Shown here: one piece after another, positions 6,409 through 14,274 of the stretch | Layout: every line of letters begins with the position of its first letter | Numbering within the stretch: the first letter of the stretch is position 1 | DNA from: Desulfobacteraceae bacterium | Lineage (GTDB): Bacteria; Desulfobacterota; Desulfobacteria; Desulfobacterales; Desulfobacteraceae | Direction of reading: 5' to 3' | Assembly: GCA_003354055.1 (NCBI GenBank) | Contig: PIVQ01000037.1 | Span: 1-23,491, forward strand | DNA length: 23,491 nt | Translations under genes and position numbers: made by a program | Notes under the pieces: model-generated | Database searches by the model: none | The model's input: the letters and a program-made list of their open reading frames with translations, nothing else | Told to the model about the DNA's origin: nothing

Positions 6409-7626
6409 TTATTCTTCTTCATATAACTCCCTAATGGCACGGATGACATCCTGGATGTCGAAAAAGGCCTCAACCACCTCCGGATCAAAATGCCGGCCGG
6501 TTTCTTTTCGAATGTGATCAAGTACAAGGGCTTCAGGCCAGGGGGCTTTATAAACGCGTCTGGAACACAGTGCATCATAGACATCTGCCAGGGCTGTGAT
6601 GCGGGCGGATAAAGGTATCTCTTTACCCTGCCAGGGTTTACCGGTTTTTGGGGTGGCTGTGTTGATATCTTCCATTCTGCCGGGATACCCTGTACCGTCC
6701 CAGCGCTCATGGTGGAACAGACTGATATCCCGGCTCATTTTATCCAGTTCTGAGGTAGGATTTGAAAATAGCTTAGCCCCATGGACTGGATGGAGTTTCA
6801 TGATTTCAAACTCATCAGGGTTTAACTTGCCGGGCTTTTTTAAAATATGATCCTCAATGCCGACTTTACCAATGTCATGGAGCATGGATGCAAGTCTGAT
6901 TAAATCCTTATATTGTTTTATTTCATGGGTATGGATTTCTCGCTTGATGGCCAGACGATGGTAGATTTCTGCCGAGTAAGCCCCCACCCGCTGCACATGC
7001 GGTCCGGTTTCCTTAGGATCCCGAAGCTCAGTCATCCGCATCATTCTGAGGATAAGCTCCCGGTTCATTATGCCTTTCTCAATGGCCATGGTGGCATTGT
7101 TGGCAAATAAGGGCACCAGGGCCTGTGAAAAATCGGAAAAGGGGGTAACTGCTCCTGCAGCATCTTTGGCATTAATCAGTTGGATAACCCCTACCAATCT
7201 TTCGTCGAATGTTTTGAGCGGCATGGTAAGAATGGATACGGTCTTATATCCGAAGCTTTTATCAAAAGAGGAATTAAAATTATAGGGAGAGCTTTGCGGA
7301 ATGGCATAGGCGTCCGCAATCAAGAGAGATTTACCGGTCAGGGCGGTGTAGCCTACAATGGATTTCTTATCAATAGGAATGCGAAAGTCTGAGTATTGTT
7401 CTGCCTGACCGTTCTTGCTTCCAAAGAGCGTATCATTTTGCATATAACTGAATATTAAATGACGGTTCTCAATTAAAAAAATAGATCCGGCATCTGCCAT
7501 GGATATTTGTCTGGCTTCTAAAAGCAGCCTATCCAGAATGGAATCCACATCCTTATAGGTGTTTAACTCTTCAAGGGTGGTTAATATACTCTTAAGGTTA
7601 TCATAGGGCAGAGACTCGCTGGTCAT
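6409..7626 (-). CDS. GAF + HD-GYP domain protein, probable cyclic-di-GMP phosphodiesterase
   Basis: A 405-residue cytoplasmic signalling protein with no membrane helix. An N-terminal GAF sensor domain (about 17-185) contains GSIFLIENRHL and GVIQLINAK. The HD-GYP catalytic domain follows (about 190-395). Metal-binding residues appear in HVQRVGAYS, MLHDIGKVGI and HHERWDGTGYPG, with the diagnostic GYP triplet intact, then ARITALADVYDAL. HD-GYP enzymes degrade c-di-GMP, usually to GMP or pGpG. Between GYPG and KEIPLSARI there is an insert of about 17 residues (TATPKTGKPW) compared with the short GxxGxxIP link of many members. The position just upstream of motAB-pilZ suggests that it tunes motility. 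The ligand of the GAF domain is unknown. A modest AAGG-type Shine-Dalgarno precedes the ATG. Confidence 0.92.
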   Translation of the reverse strand: MTSESLPYDNLKSILTTLEELNTYKDVDSILDRLLLEARQISMADAGSIFLIENRHLIFSYMQNDTLFGSKNGQAEQYSDFRIPIDKKSIVGYTALTGKSLLIADAYAIPQSSPYNFNSSFDKSFGYKTVSILTMPLKTFDERLVGVIQLINAKDAAGAVTPFSDFSQALVPLFANNATMAIEKGIMNRELILRMMRMTELRDPKETGPHVQRVGAYSAEIYHRLAIKREIHTHEIKQYKDLIRLASMLHDIGKVGIEDHILKKPGKLNPDEFEIMKLHPVHGAKLFSNPTSELDKMSRDISLFHHERWDGTGYPGRMEDINTATPKTGKPWQGKEIPLSARITALADVYDALCSRRVYKAPWPEALVLDHIRKETGRHFDPEVVEAFFDIQDVIRAIRELYEEE

Positions 7627-7893
7627 GTGAATTTCGCCTTAATTTCTTAAATAAAAAGGGTATTTCCTTAGTTTAGAAGATGGTCTAAGCATAGGATGCA
7701 GTGGCATCCCTGTCAAGGCCAGGCTATTTTGGGCAAGCTGTTTACTTGCCTATGGATACTGGAGAAAGGTTAGAAAAGAAAGATTGATCATTAATACAGG
7801 AATTTGGTATGGTTCTTCCTGGTTGTCGGAACGAACTTGCCGACCCCCTCTGCAAGTGAATCTATTGAACATGGAATATGACCGGGAGTTAAG
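7627..7893. other. Divergent intergenic region between the HD-GYP and ABC-transporter genes
   Basis: It contains two short perfect inverted repeats. GGATGC/GCATCC (7694-7699 and 7704-7709) has a 4-base loop, and GGCAAG/CTTGCC (7732-7737 and 7745-7750) a 7-base loop. Neither has a T-run, so they are more likely operator or RNA-structure elements than terminators. No convincing promoter pair was picked on either strand. GGGAG (7884-7888) is the ribosome-binding site for the gene at 7894. Confidence 0.4.
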
Positions 7894-9747
7894 ATGCGTT
7901 TTGTTTTCAGGATGATGGTAGTGGTAGTGTGGCTTGTTACATCGGGATGCGACAGCCCGTCTATGCCGAATAACAGTACAGAGACTCAAAAACCTTATAC
8001 CCCGGAAAAATTAACATATCACACGCTCCCGGACAATATCACCTGGCTGACCAATGACAGGGATTCTTTATTCTCATCTCCAAAGGCAATCAAAGGCGGT
8101 ATGGTCAGGTCGGCTCTACTCAGCTTCCCCATGACCTTCAGGGTGGTGGGACCGGATTCCAACGGCGGGTTCAGAAGTGCGATTCTGGACAACCAGCTTT
8201 CCCTGATCAACATTCACCCCAATACAAGGAATATCATACCGGAACTTGCCACTCACTGGGCCTTTGATGACGATAAAAAAACCATGTATTTCAAACTGGA
8301 CCCCGAGGCCCGGTGGTCCGACGACAGGCCGGTTACTGCCAGGGATTACATCTATACCCTGACCTTTATGCGTTCCGAGCACATCATTGCTCCCTGGTAT
8401 AATGACTATTACACAAGAGAGATTGAAGCCGTCATTGCCTTTGACGATTATACAATAGCTGTTAAAAGTACCAAAGCCGTTCCCGATCTGTACTTGAAAC
8501 TTGGACTCGGTCCTATTCCCGAACACTACTTCGGAAAGCTTTCCAATGAATTTACCACCCGATACAATTGGGCCGTTGTTCCCAACACCGGTGCATATCA
8601 GATCTCTGACTTTAAAAAGGGACGGTTTATCCGGTTCAAGCGAAAGCAAAATTGGTGGGCTGCCGACAAACGATACTTTAAAAACAGATTTAATGTGGAC
8701 ACTGTTAAATTTACGGTGATCCGGGACTTCAACCTGCAGTGGGAATATTTTAAAAAGGGGAGGCTGGATGCTTTTGGCATGACCCTTCCAAAGTTCTGGC
8801 ATGTAAAATCTAAAACCCCGGTGATTGAAAACGGATATGTTGACCGGATCTGGTTCTTTAATGACCAGGAGCATCCATCCCGTGGGCTGTGGCTGAATCA
8901 GGACAAGGAAATATTCAAAGACGGACGTCTCCGTCAAGCCTTTGCCCATGCCATGAATGTGGACAAGGTGATTAATACGGTATTACGGGGAGACTATTTT
9001 CGATTGCCCCAGGCATTTTACGGGTATGGGAAATATACGGATTATACGATTAGTCCAAGGCTTTATGACATTGATAAGGTTGAGTCCCTGATGAAAAAGG
9101 CAGGATGGCTCCGTGGTAGTGACGGCGTGTGGACCAAGGGGAATCAGCGATTTTCTGTTAAGGTAACCTACTCCTATGAGGAGCATATGCCAAGACTTGT
9201 TGTGCTTAAGGAAGAGGCCTTAAAGGCGGGCATTGAACTTCGTCTGGAAAAACTGGATCCCTCTGCCATGTTTAAGAAATTTCTTGAGAAACAGCATGAT
9301 GTGGCCTGGATGGGCTGGAGTACCGGCATGAGGCCCTCCTTTTGGCAGGGCTGGCATTCTGATAATGCCCACAAGCCCCAGACCAACAATATTACCAATA
9401 CGGATGATCCGGAACTTGATGCATTGATTGATCAATACAGGGACAGCCTGGACGAAGCTGAACGAATTGCTCTTTCCCTTGTCATTCAAAATAAAATACA
9501 CAAGATCAGCGCCTATGTGCCCACCTTTATGATTCCCTATGTGAGGATTGCCTACTGGCGGTGGATGAAATTGCCGGAATTCCACGGGACCCGTGGCTCT
9601 GACAGCCTTTTTGATCCGTTTTCATCAACCACCGGAGGTTTGTTTTGGATCGACCCCAAGGTTCGGCAGCAAACGCTTGCGGCCATGGAAAAAGGTATCA
9701 TTTTTCCACCGGTCCTTATCATGGATGAACGATACAAACAAAGGTAG
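7894..9747 (+). CDS. Extracellular solute-binding lipoprotein, family 5 (oligopeptide/YejA-like)
   Basis: A 617-residue periplasmic, lipid-anchored receptor for a peptide-type ABC importer. The N-terminus is a lipoprotein signal: basic MRFVFR, a hydrophobic stretch, then LVTSGC with the lipobox cysteine at about residue 19. The mature part is a family-5 binding protein. It shows an ATHWAFDDDKKTMYFKLDP segment, the typical description of an effective starting state with ARWSDDRPVTARDYIYT, then LRQAFAHAMNVDKV and a C-terminal WIDPK region. Its length of about 600 is nearer YejA than OppA or DppA. The ATG is preceded by GGGAG. The ATPase gene follows after 8 bases. No permease gene (yejB/yejE or oppB/oppC type) is present, which is unusual. 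The transported ligand is unknown. Confidence 0.9.
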   Translation: MRFVFRMMVVVVWLVTSGCDSPSMPNNSTETQKPYTPEKLTYHTLPDNITWLTNDRDSLFSSPKAIKGGMVRSALLSFPMTFRVVGPDSNGGFRSAILDNQLSLINIHPNTRNIIPELATHWAFDDDKKTMYFKLDPEARWSDDRPVTARDYIYTLTFMRSEHIIAPWYNDYYTREIEAVIAFDDYTIAVKSTKAVPDLYLKLGLGPIPEHYFGKLSNEFTTRYNWAVVPNTGAYQISDFKKGRFIRFKRKQNWWAADKRYFKNRFNVDTVKFTVIRDFNLQWEYFKKGRLDAFGMTLPKFWHVKSKTPVIENGYVDRIWFFNDQEHPSRGLWLNQDKEIFKDGRLRQAFAHAMNVDKVINTVLRGDYFRLPQAFYGYGKYTDYTISPRLYDIDKVESLMKKAGWLRGSDGVWTKGNQRFSVKVTYSYEEHMPRLVVLKEEALKAGIELRLEKLDPSAMFKKFLEKQHDVAWMGWSTGMRPSFWQGWHSDNAHKPQTNNITNTDDPELDALIDQYRDSLDEAERIALSLVIQNKIHKISAYVPTFMIPYVRIAYWRWMKLPEFHGTRGSDSLFDPFSSTTGGLFWIDPKVRQQTLAAMEKGIIFPPVLIMDERYKQR

Positions 9748-9755
9748 GATGACTC

Positions 9756-10739
9756 GTGAGGCAAACTTCTGAAATCCCAGTTTTAACCGTTGATAATCTT
9801 GTGGTGTCCTTTGATACTGAACAAGGGGCGGTCCGGGCGGTGGACGATATCAGTTTCAGTCTGAAACCAGGACAGGTACTCGGTATAGCCGGGGAATCAG
9901 GTTGCGGTAAAAGTGTTACAGCCCTGAGTATCATCCGATTGTTGCCAAAGCCTGTGGCAAGCATTGCCAGGGGCGCAATAAAATTCCACGGCAAAGACCT
10001 GCTGGCGCTTCCCATCGAGAAGATGCATGAAATCAGGGGAAAAAAGATTTCAATGATCTTTCAGGAACCCATGACGGCATTGAATCCGGTGCAGCCCATC
10101 GGGCGTCAGATGAAAGAGGTTTATGAGTTGCATTTTCAAGACATGTCCCCGGATGATATGATAAAAGCGTCTATCAGCATGCTTGACAATGTGGGCATCC
10201 CGGATCCTGATCTGGTGATGAAAAAATACCCTCATCAATTATCCGGCGGGATGCGCCAGCGGGTGATGATTGCCATGGCATTGGCCTGTGAACCTGACAT
10301 TCTCATTGCGGATGAACCCACCACTGCCCTTGATGTGACGGTTCAGGCCCAGATTATGGATTTGATTATGGCGCTTAAAGAGAAAATCGGGATGTCTGTG
10401 ATCTTGATAACCCACGATCTTGGGGTCATTGCAGAGAATTGTGATGAGGTGGTGGTCATGTATGCCGGTAGAATTGCTGAAACTGCTAAGGTCAGTCAAT
10501 TATTCGAGAATCCGCTTCATCCGTATACTCAGGGACTTCTTGCATCAATCCCATCGCGGGCGCAAACTGCGAAAACCCGTTTGCCTACCATAGAGGGCAA
10601 TGTCCCGTCGCTGCTGAAGATGCCTGAAGGGTGCAGGTTTGCAGATCGTTGCCCACTGGCTCAAGACCGATGCAAGAAAAAGACGCCTATACAGCGTTCA
10701 GTTGGTAAAGATCGTTCAGCAGCCTGCCTTTTGGTCTGA
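9756..10739 (+). CDS. Peptide-type ABC transporter ATPase (OppD/DppD-like)
   Basis: A 327-residue cytoplasmic nucleotide-binding subunit. The Walker A GESGCGKS is at 46-53, the Q-loop in [11 protein letters not shown] at about 101-111, the ABC signature LSGGMRQR at 162-169, and Walker B ILIADEP at 182-188. The switch histidine lies in LITHDLGVI. The C-terminal oligopeptide/dipeptide extension carries [14 protein letters not shown], a cysteine motif typical of OppD/DppD. The start is GTG with a Shine-Dalgarno overlapping the end of the binding-protein gene (AGGTAGGA). A weak hairpin followed by T residues overlaps the stop codon. OppD-type ATPases work as heterodimers with an OppF-type partner, which is found downstream past a cold-shock gene. 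Confidence 0.93.
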   Translation: MRQTSEIPVLTVDNLVVSFDTEQGAVRAVDDISFSLKPGQVLGIAGESGCGKSVTALSIIRLLPKPVASIARGAIKFHGKDLLALPIEKMHEIRGKKISMIFQEPMTALNPVQPIGRQMKEVYELHFQDMSPDDMIKASISMLDNVGIPDPDLVMKKYPHQLSGGMRQRVMIAMALACEPDILIADEPTTALDVTVQAQIMDLIMALKEKIGMSVILITHDLGVIAENCDEVVVMYAGRIAETAKVSQLFENPLHPYTQGLLASIPSRAQTAKTRLPTIEGNVPSLLKMPEGCRFADRCPLAQDRCKKKTPIQRSVGKDRSAACLLV

Positions 10740-10764
10740 CCAATCCAAAAAAAGGACGGTTTTT
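10739..10764 (+). terminator. Weak possible terminator after the OppD-like gene
   Basis: ACC..ATCC pairs with GGACGGT around an A7 loop and is followed by TTTT. The stem is short with an internal mismatch. If real, it would separate the ABC genes from the cold-shock gene. Confidence 0.3.
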
Positions 10765-10774
10765 GAAATAATCC

Positions 10775-10847
10775 TTGATTTTTAAGTAATACTAATAATA
10801 TACAATCAAAGGGTGGCAGTGTAAGGCTAAGCAGTGCCACGCTTTAC
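10775..10847 (+). promoter_or_regulatory. Candidate promoter and structured 5' leader of the cold-shock gene
   Basis: TTGATT (10775-10780), an 18-base spacer and TATACA (10799-10804) may be the promoter, giving an mRNA leader of roughly 130 bases. The leader would begin with two mutually exclusive stems. Stem A is GTGGCA (10813-10818) with TGCCAC (10835-10840). Stem B is GTAAGGC (10821-10827) with GCTTTAC (10841-10847), including one G-T pair. Long, temperature-sensitive leaders are known for cspA mRNAs in enterobacteria. A similar role here is inference. Confidence 0.4.
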
Positions 10848-10940
10848 GGTTTCGTTCTAAAGGCTGGACCCATTTGTTGAAGTGGCAGGACCTGAGGTTT
10901 GAAACTACTATTATTCACTTAAAGTAAGGAGAGAGTCACA

Positions 10941-11141
10941 ATGGCAAATGGGATCGTAAAATGGTTTAATGATGCGAAAGGCTTTGGATTCATCGAGCAG
11001 GAAGAGGGACCTGACGTATTTGTCCATCACACCGGCATTAATGCAAGTGGTTTCAAATCCTTGAACGAAGGCGACCGAGTCACTTTTGATGTGGAAGACG
11101 GACAGAAAGGACCCGCAGCGGTCAACGTAACTGTTCAATAG
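10941..11141 (+). CDS. Cold-shock domain protein (CspA family)
   Basis: A 66-residue single-domain RNA/DNA-binding protein. The whole product is one cold-shock domain: [18 protein letters not shown] includes RNP1, and VFVHHTGI is RNP2. Members act as RNA chaperones that melt secondary structure, often but not always cold-induced. A strong AAGGAG precedes the ATG. The gene has its own candidate promoter and a strong terminator immediately after, so it is a monocistronic unit. It sits between the two ATPase genes of the ABC system and interrupts what is normally a contiguous pair. Confidence 0.96.
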   Translation: MANGIVKWFNDAKGFGFIEQEEGPDVFVHHTGINASGFKSLNEGDRVTFDVEDGQKGPAAVNVTVQ

Positions 11142-11149
11142 TGTTTTTT

Positions 11150-11188
11150 AAAAGGGTTTTTGGATTTTTGTGTTTAAAAACCCTTTTT
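11150..11188 (+). terminator. Rho-independent terminator of the cold-shock gene
   Basis: AAAAGGGTTTTT (11150-11161) pairs perfectly over 12 bp with AAAAACCCTTTT (11176-11187) around a 14-base loop, and a T-run continues into the following bases. It lies nine bases after the stop codon. The symmetric A/T ends mean it could also act on the opposite strand. Confidence 0.85.
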
Positions 11189-11480
11189 CTATGGGCGATA
11201 GATTTTTCTCAGAATCGCATTGAAAATCGTCGAATTCTAAAAGCCGTTCAAATAAATCTGAAGAATAAGTCAAAATGTCATGTTTGGCAGTGGCAACCCG
11301 GCGCATATGACTGGGGAGGCAGGTTAGGACAATTCATTTATAATTTCAATTAATATTTGAAGCGAAGTTGTAACTTTTAAGGCTTCTACTGTTGTCTGGA
11401 TTCTCACACTGATATATAAAGAGTGAATTAAATATTTTGGAAGCATATCAGCAACACTATAAAAGGGCTTGTGCTTAACT
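11189..11480. other. Intergenic stretch before the OppF-like gene
   Basis: About 290 bases. A 70-codon frame over 11141-11353 begins at the cold-shock stop codon and crosses the terminator, and it shows no protein-like pattern. No clear promoter was identified, although the OppF-like gene must be transcribed from somewhere in this stretch if the terminator is effective. Confidence 0.4.
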
Positions 11481-12446
11481 ATGCCGATTTTGGAAGTTAA
11501 TCATCTAAAAAAATATTTCCCGGTAACCAGCGGTGTTTTTTTAAGACAGACCGGCTCAATCCACGCCGTAGACGATGTGTCCTTCAGGGTTTCAAAAGGA
11601 GAAACCTTAGGTATTGTCGGGGAGTCCGGCTGCGGTAAAACCACCCTGGGAAGATGTATAATGGGGTTATACCCGGCAACTTCCGGGAGTATTACTCTGG
11701 ACGGAGTTCCCCTGACTAGGATGAATTCAGCACAGCGTAAAACCTTTTCAACCCGGGTACAGATGATTTTTCAGGATCCCTTTGAATCATTGAACCCCAG
11801 GCAAACGGTTCGACAGATTCTTGAAGAAAAATACATTATCCATGGTAAGAACGGTAAAGATCTCCTTCCCACTCTTGAGGAATTGCTGGGTCAGGTGGGC
11901 TTAGGATCGGACAGCCTCTTAAAGTATCCACATGAGTTTTCAGGCGGACAACGCCAGCGGATAGGGATTGCCAGGGCTGTGAGCATGGCTCCGGAAATCA
12001 TTGTCTGTGACGAACCCGTATCCGCTCTGGATGTTTCCGTGCAGTCAAAAATTTTAAACCTGCTGCTGGACCTTCAGGAAACCTTAGGGCTTACCTATCT
12101 ATTCATATCCCATGATCTGTCGGTGGTTCGTCATATGTCTGATCGGATAATTGTCATGTATCTGGGCAAACTCATGGAAGTGGCCGATGCCCATACGCTT
12201 TATACATCTCCCTGTCATCCCTATACCAGGGCGTTACTGGATGCTATTCCCAAACCTGACCCCGGGGGAACCGCCAGGCGGATTCCATTGGCAGGTGAGG
12301 TTCCGTCTGTAGAGAATCCGCCCCAAGGGTGCAGGTTTAACACCCGGTGCCCCCATGCGAAACCGATTTGTTTTGACAAGGAGCCCGGACTGACACCCAA
12401 TCGGGATAATGCCGCGCATTTAACTGCCTGTCACTTTTTTAATTAA
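11481..12446 (+). CDS. Peptide-type ABC transporter ATPase (OppF/DppF-like)
   Basis: A 321-residue cytoplasmic nucleotide-binding subunit and likely partner of the OppD-like ATPase. Walker A GESGCGKT is at 47-54. MIFQDPFESLNPRQTV carries the Q-loop. The signature FSGGQRQRIGIARA is followed by IIVCDEPVSALD (Walker B), and the switch histidine lies in FISHDLSVV. The C-terminal oligopeptide motif CRFNTRCPHAKPIC is present. The start is taken as the ATG giving MPILEVNHLKKYFPV. The frame is open to a TTG at 11469, but AAAAGGG (11461-11467) is too close to that codon and somewhat far from the ATG, so the start is not certain. No permease genes lie on either side. Confidence 0.92.
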   Translation: MPILEVNHLKKYFPVTSGVFLRQTGSIHAVDDVSFRVSKGETLGIVGESGCGKTTLGRCIMGLYPATSGSITLDGVPLTRMNSAQRKTFSTRVQMIFQDPFESLNPRQTVRQILEEKYIIHGKNGKDLLPTLEELLGQVGLGSDSLLKYPHEFSGGQRQRIGIARAVSMAPEIIVCDEPVSALDVSVQSKILNLLLDLQETLGLTYLFISHDLSVVRHMSDRIIVMYLGKLMEVADAHTLYTSPCHPYTRALLDAIPKPDPGGTARRIPLAGEVPSVENPPQGCRFNTRCPHAKPICFDKEPGLTPNRDNAAHLTACHFFN

Positions 12447-12535
12447 GAACTGGTTAAGGGTTTTCATAGACCCAAATAAACTTGCGAAAATACCCACGGG
12501 ATGTTAGTGTTCCTGATTTGTTGAAAGGGGAGATA

Positions 12536-13282
12536 GTGACGCACAACAACCAAAAAAAAGCAGATAGCCTTTTGAAGAAACTCCAATACTATATTGCGAT
12601 TTTTCTGATTGTTCCGGTGGGTATCTTCCTTATTGCGGGTTGTGGGGAATCATCGACACCAAAAGCTGATAATTTTGTTATAAAAGCCGGTGCAATACAC
12701 ATCTCATCGACTGAATTTGCAGATGAGCTTGATTTGAAACTGACGGCCTATCCATATGATTTGAAAACCAGGCCGGAAGAATATAACAGCATGGTTTTGG
12801 ATTTGGTATCCATATTATCTGATGAAACCATATTGATAGCTGCGGCAAATGAAATGGGAATCTCACTCACACCGGATGAGATAGAGCTTAACGAGGCTGA
12901 ATTTAAAAAGGACTATCCAGAGGATAGTTTCGACCAGATGCTGCTGGAAAATGCAATCCCATATGCAGTCTGGAAAAAACAGCTGAAAAAAGATATGGTC
13001 ATCAACAAACTGGTACAGCAGGAGCTGATTGATGCCCAGGAAATCACCCCGGAAGATATGGTTGCTTTTTACAATCAATATCAAAAACAAAAGGGGAGTT
13101 CCTCCGCGGCAACGGAGACCGCGAATCCTGCGGATGATCTGGATGAAATAGCTCTGGTCGAGCAATTGCGTATGGACAAAAGCCAGGCCTCATATGCAGA
13201 GTGGATCAGCGGCCTGAAGGCGCGTTATCCTGTTAATATAAACAAGAAGGCTGTGGCAGGTTTTTTAATGAACCGGGAATAG
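12536..13282 (+). CDS. SurA-N-like periplasmic chaperone lipoprotein lacking a parvulin domain
   Basis: About 248 residues from a GTG start preceded by AAAGGGGAG. An upstream TTG in frame (12482) is less likely. The N-terminus has a lysine-rich region, one hydrophobic helix and the lipobox LIAGC, so it is a lipoprotein. The body (about residues 45-195) resembles the SurA N-terminal chaperone domain: an ILSDETILIAAANEMGISLTPDEIE-type helix pair, then a helical segment with YAVWKKQLKKDMVINKLV. No parvulin isomerase signature follows; instead there is a short S/A/T-rich linker and a C-terminal WISGLKARYPVNI tail. It is paired with the SurA-like isomerase 13 bases downstream, suggesting joint outer-membrane-protein folding. 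Its precise family assignment is moderate. Confidence 0.75.
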   Translation: MTHNNQKKADSLLKKLQYYIAIFLIVPVGIFLIAGCGESSTPKADNFVIKAGAIHISSTEFADELDLKLTAYPYDLKTRPEEYNSMVLDLVSILSDETILIAAANEMGISLTPDEIELNEAEFKKDYPEDSFDQMLLENAIPYAVWKKQLKKDMVINKLVQQELIDAQEITPEDMVAFYNQYQKQKGSSSAATETANPADDLDEIALVEQLRMDKSQASYAEWISGLKARYPVNINKKAVAGFLMNRE

Positions 13283-13295
13283 AAAGGACGAATTG

Positions 13296-14237
13296 ATGGT
13301 GAAAACACGGAATTATATTTTCCTATGGGTGGTGATGATGGCTGCAGGGATTTTTTCTCTTGCTAGCGCTGAGGTGGTTGATCGAATCGTGGCCGTTGTT
13401 AACAATGAAATTATTACACTTTCAGAGCTGAATAAATCCACTGAAGTGTATAAAACAAATATCCTGGCCTCCCAGAATTCCGATGCCCGGAAAAAAGAAC
13501 TGATCACCGAGCTTGAAACCGACATGCTTAATAATCTTATAGACGCCTCCCTGACATCCCAGGAGGCGGTAAAATTAGGCATAAAGGTGACGGACAAGGA
13601 AGTGGATAGCGCTCTTGAAAATTTTAAAAAGCAGAATAATCTGGATGATGAAAGCCTTAAACAAGGCCTTGCATCATCAGGTATGACGGTTGCAGATTAC
13701 AGAGAGCGACTGAAAGACCAGATTCTTCAGTCCAGGCTGGTTAACCGGACAGTTCGTTCAAGAGTCATTATTACGGACTCAGACGTCCAGACCTATTATG
13801 ATGCCCATAAGGATGACTTTGTCGGTATCAAAAAGTATCAATTGAAAAACATTCTTACACAGAGTAAAAAAGATATCAGAATGGTAGAAAAGCGGCTCAA
13901 TAAAAATGCATCATTTGCCGCCCTGGCTAAAGAGCACTCAATTGGATCCAATGCTGCCCAAGGTGGGGATCTTGGCCTGTTTGACATCACAAGTTTTAGT
14001 GAAGATATCCGTACTGCCCTCAAGGAACTTAAAAAGGGGGAGCATACACCGGTGATGCAGACCGGTGGTGCATATCAGATAATCTATGTGGATGACATCA
14101 TTATGGAAGGGCAGCAGACCGCGGAGCAAGCCCAGGAAAAGATCCAGGATATTCTTTATAAAGAGCAGGTTGAAGCGCAATTTAAGATATGGATCCAGTC
14201 CCTCAAGGAAAGTGCCCATATAAAGCTGATGCTTTAA
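13296..14237 (+). CDS. SurA-like periplasmic peptidyl-prolyl cis-trans isomerase/chaperone
   Basis: About 313 residues from an ATG preceded by AAAGGA at good spacing. A TTG one codon earlier is also possible. A Sec signal peptide is followed by a likely cut after LASA. The mature start, EVVDRIVAVVNNEIITLSEL, is the hallmark of SurA-type proteins. The SurA N-terminal helical domain runs to about residue 165. It is followed by one parvulin domain (about 170-260) with YQLKNILTQ, FAALAKEHSIG and the GGDLGLF motif. A C-terminal helix closes the chaperone module. E. coli SurA has two parvulin repeats, whereas this has one, as is common in deltaproteobacteria. It assists outer-membrane-protein folding. 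It probably forms an operon with the lipoprotein before it and mgtE after it. Confidence 0.9.
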   Translation: MVKTRNYIFLWVVMMAAGIFSLASAEVVDRIVAVVNNEIITLSELNKSTEVYKTNILASQNSDARKKELITELETDMLNNLIDASLTSQEAVKLGIKVTDKEVDSALENFKKQNNLDDESLKQGLASSGMTVADYRERLKDQILQSRLVNRTVRSRVIITDSDVQTYYDAHKDDFVGIKKYQLKNILTQSKKDIRMVEKRLNKNASFAALAKEHSIGSNAAQGGDLGLFDITSFSEDIRTALKELKKGEHTPVMQTGGAYQIIYVDDIIMEGQQTAEQAQEKIQDILYKEQVEAQFKIWIQSLKESAHIKLML

Positions 14238-14274
14238 ACGCCTATTTCAGGTATCCGACACCAGGAAAAATAAA

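Noticed and set aside
8116..8949. 277-codon minus-strand frame
   Set aside because: It lies wholly inside the solute-binding-protein gene on the other strand; its composition (proline, glycine, valine runs) looks like a shadow.
11141..11353. 70-codon frame after the cold-shock gene
   Set aside because: It begins at the csp stop codon and runs through the strong terminator hairpin, with no credible start site.
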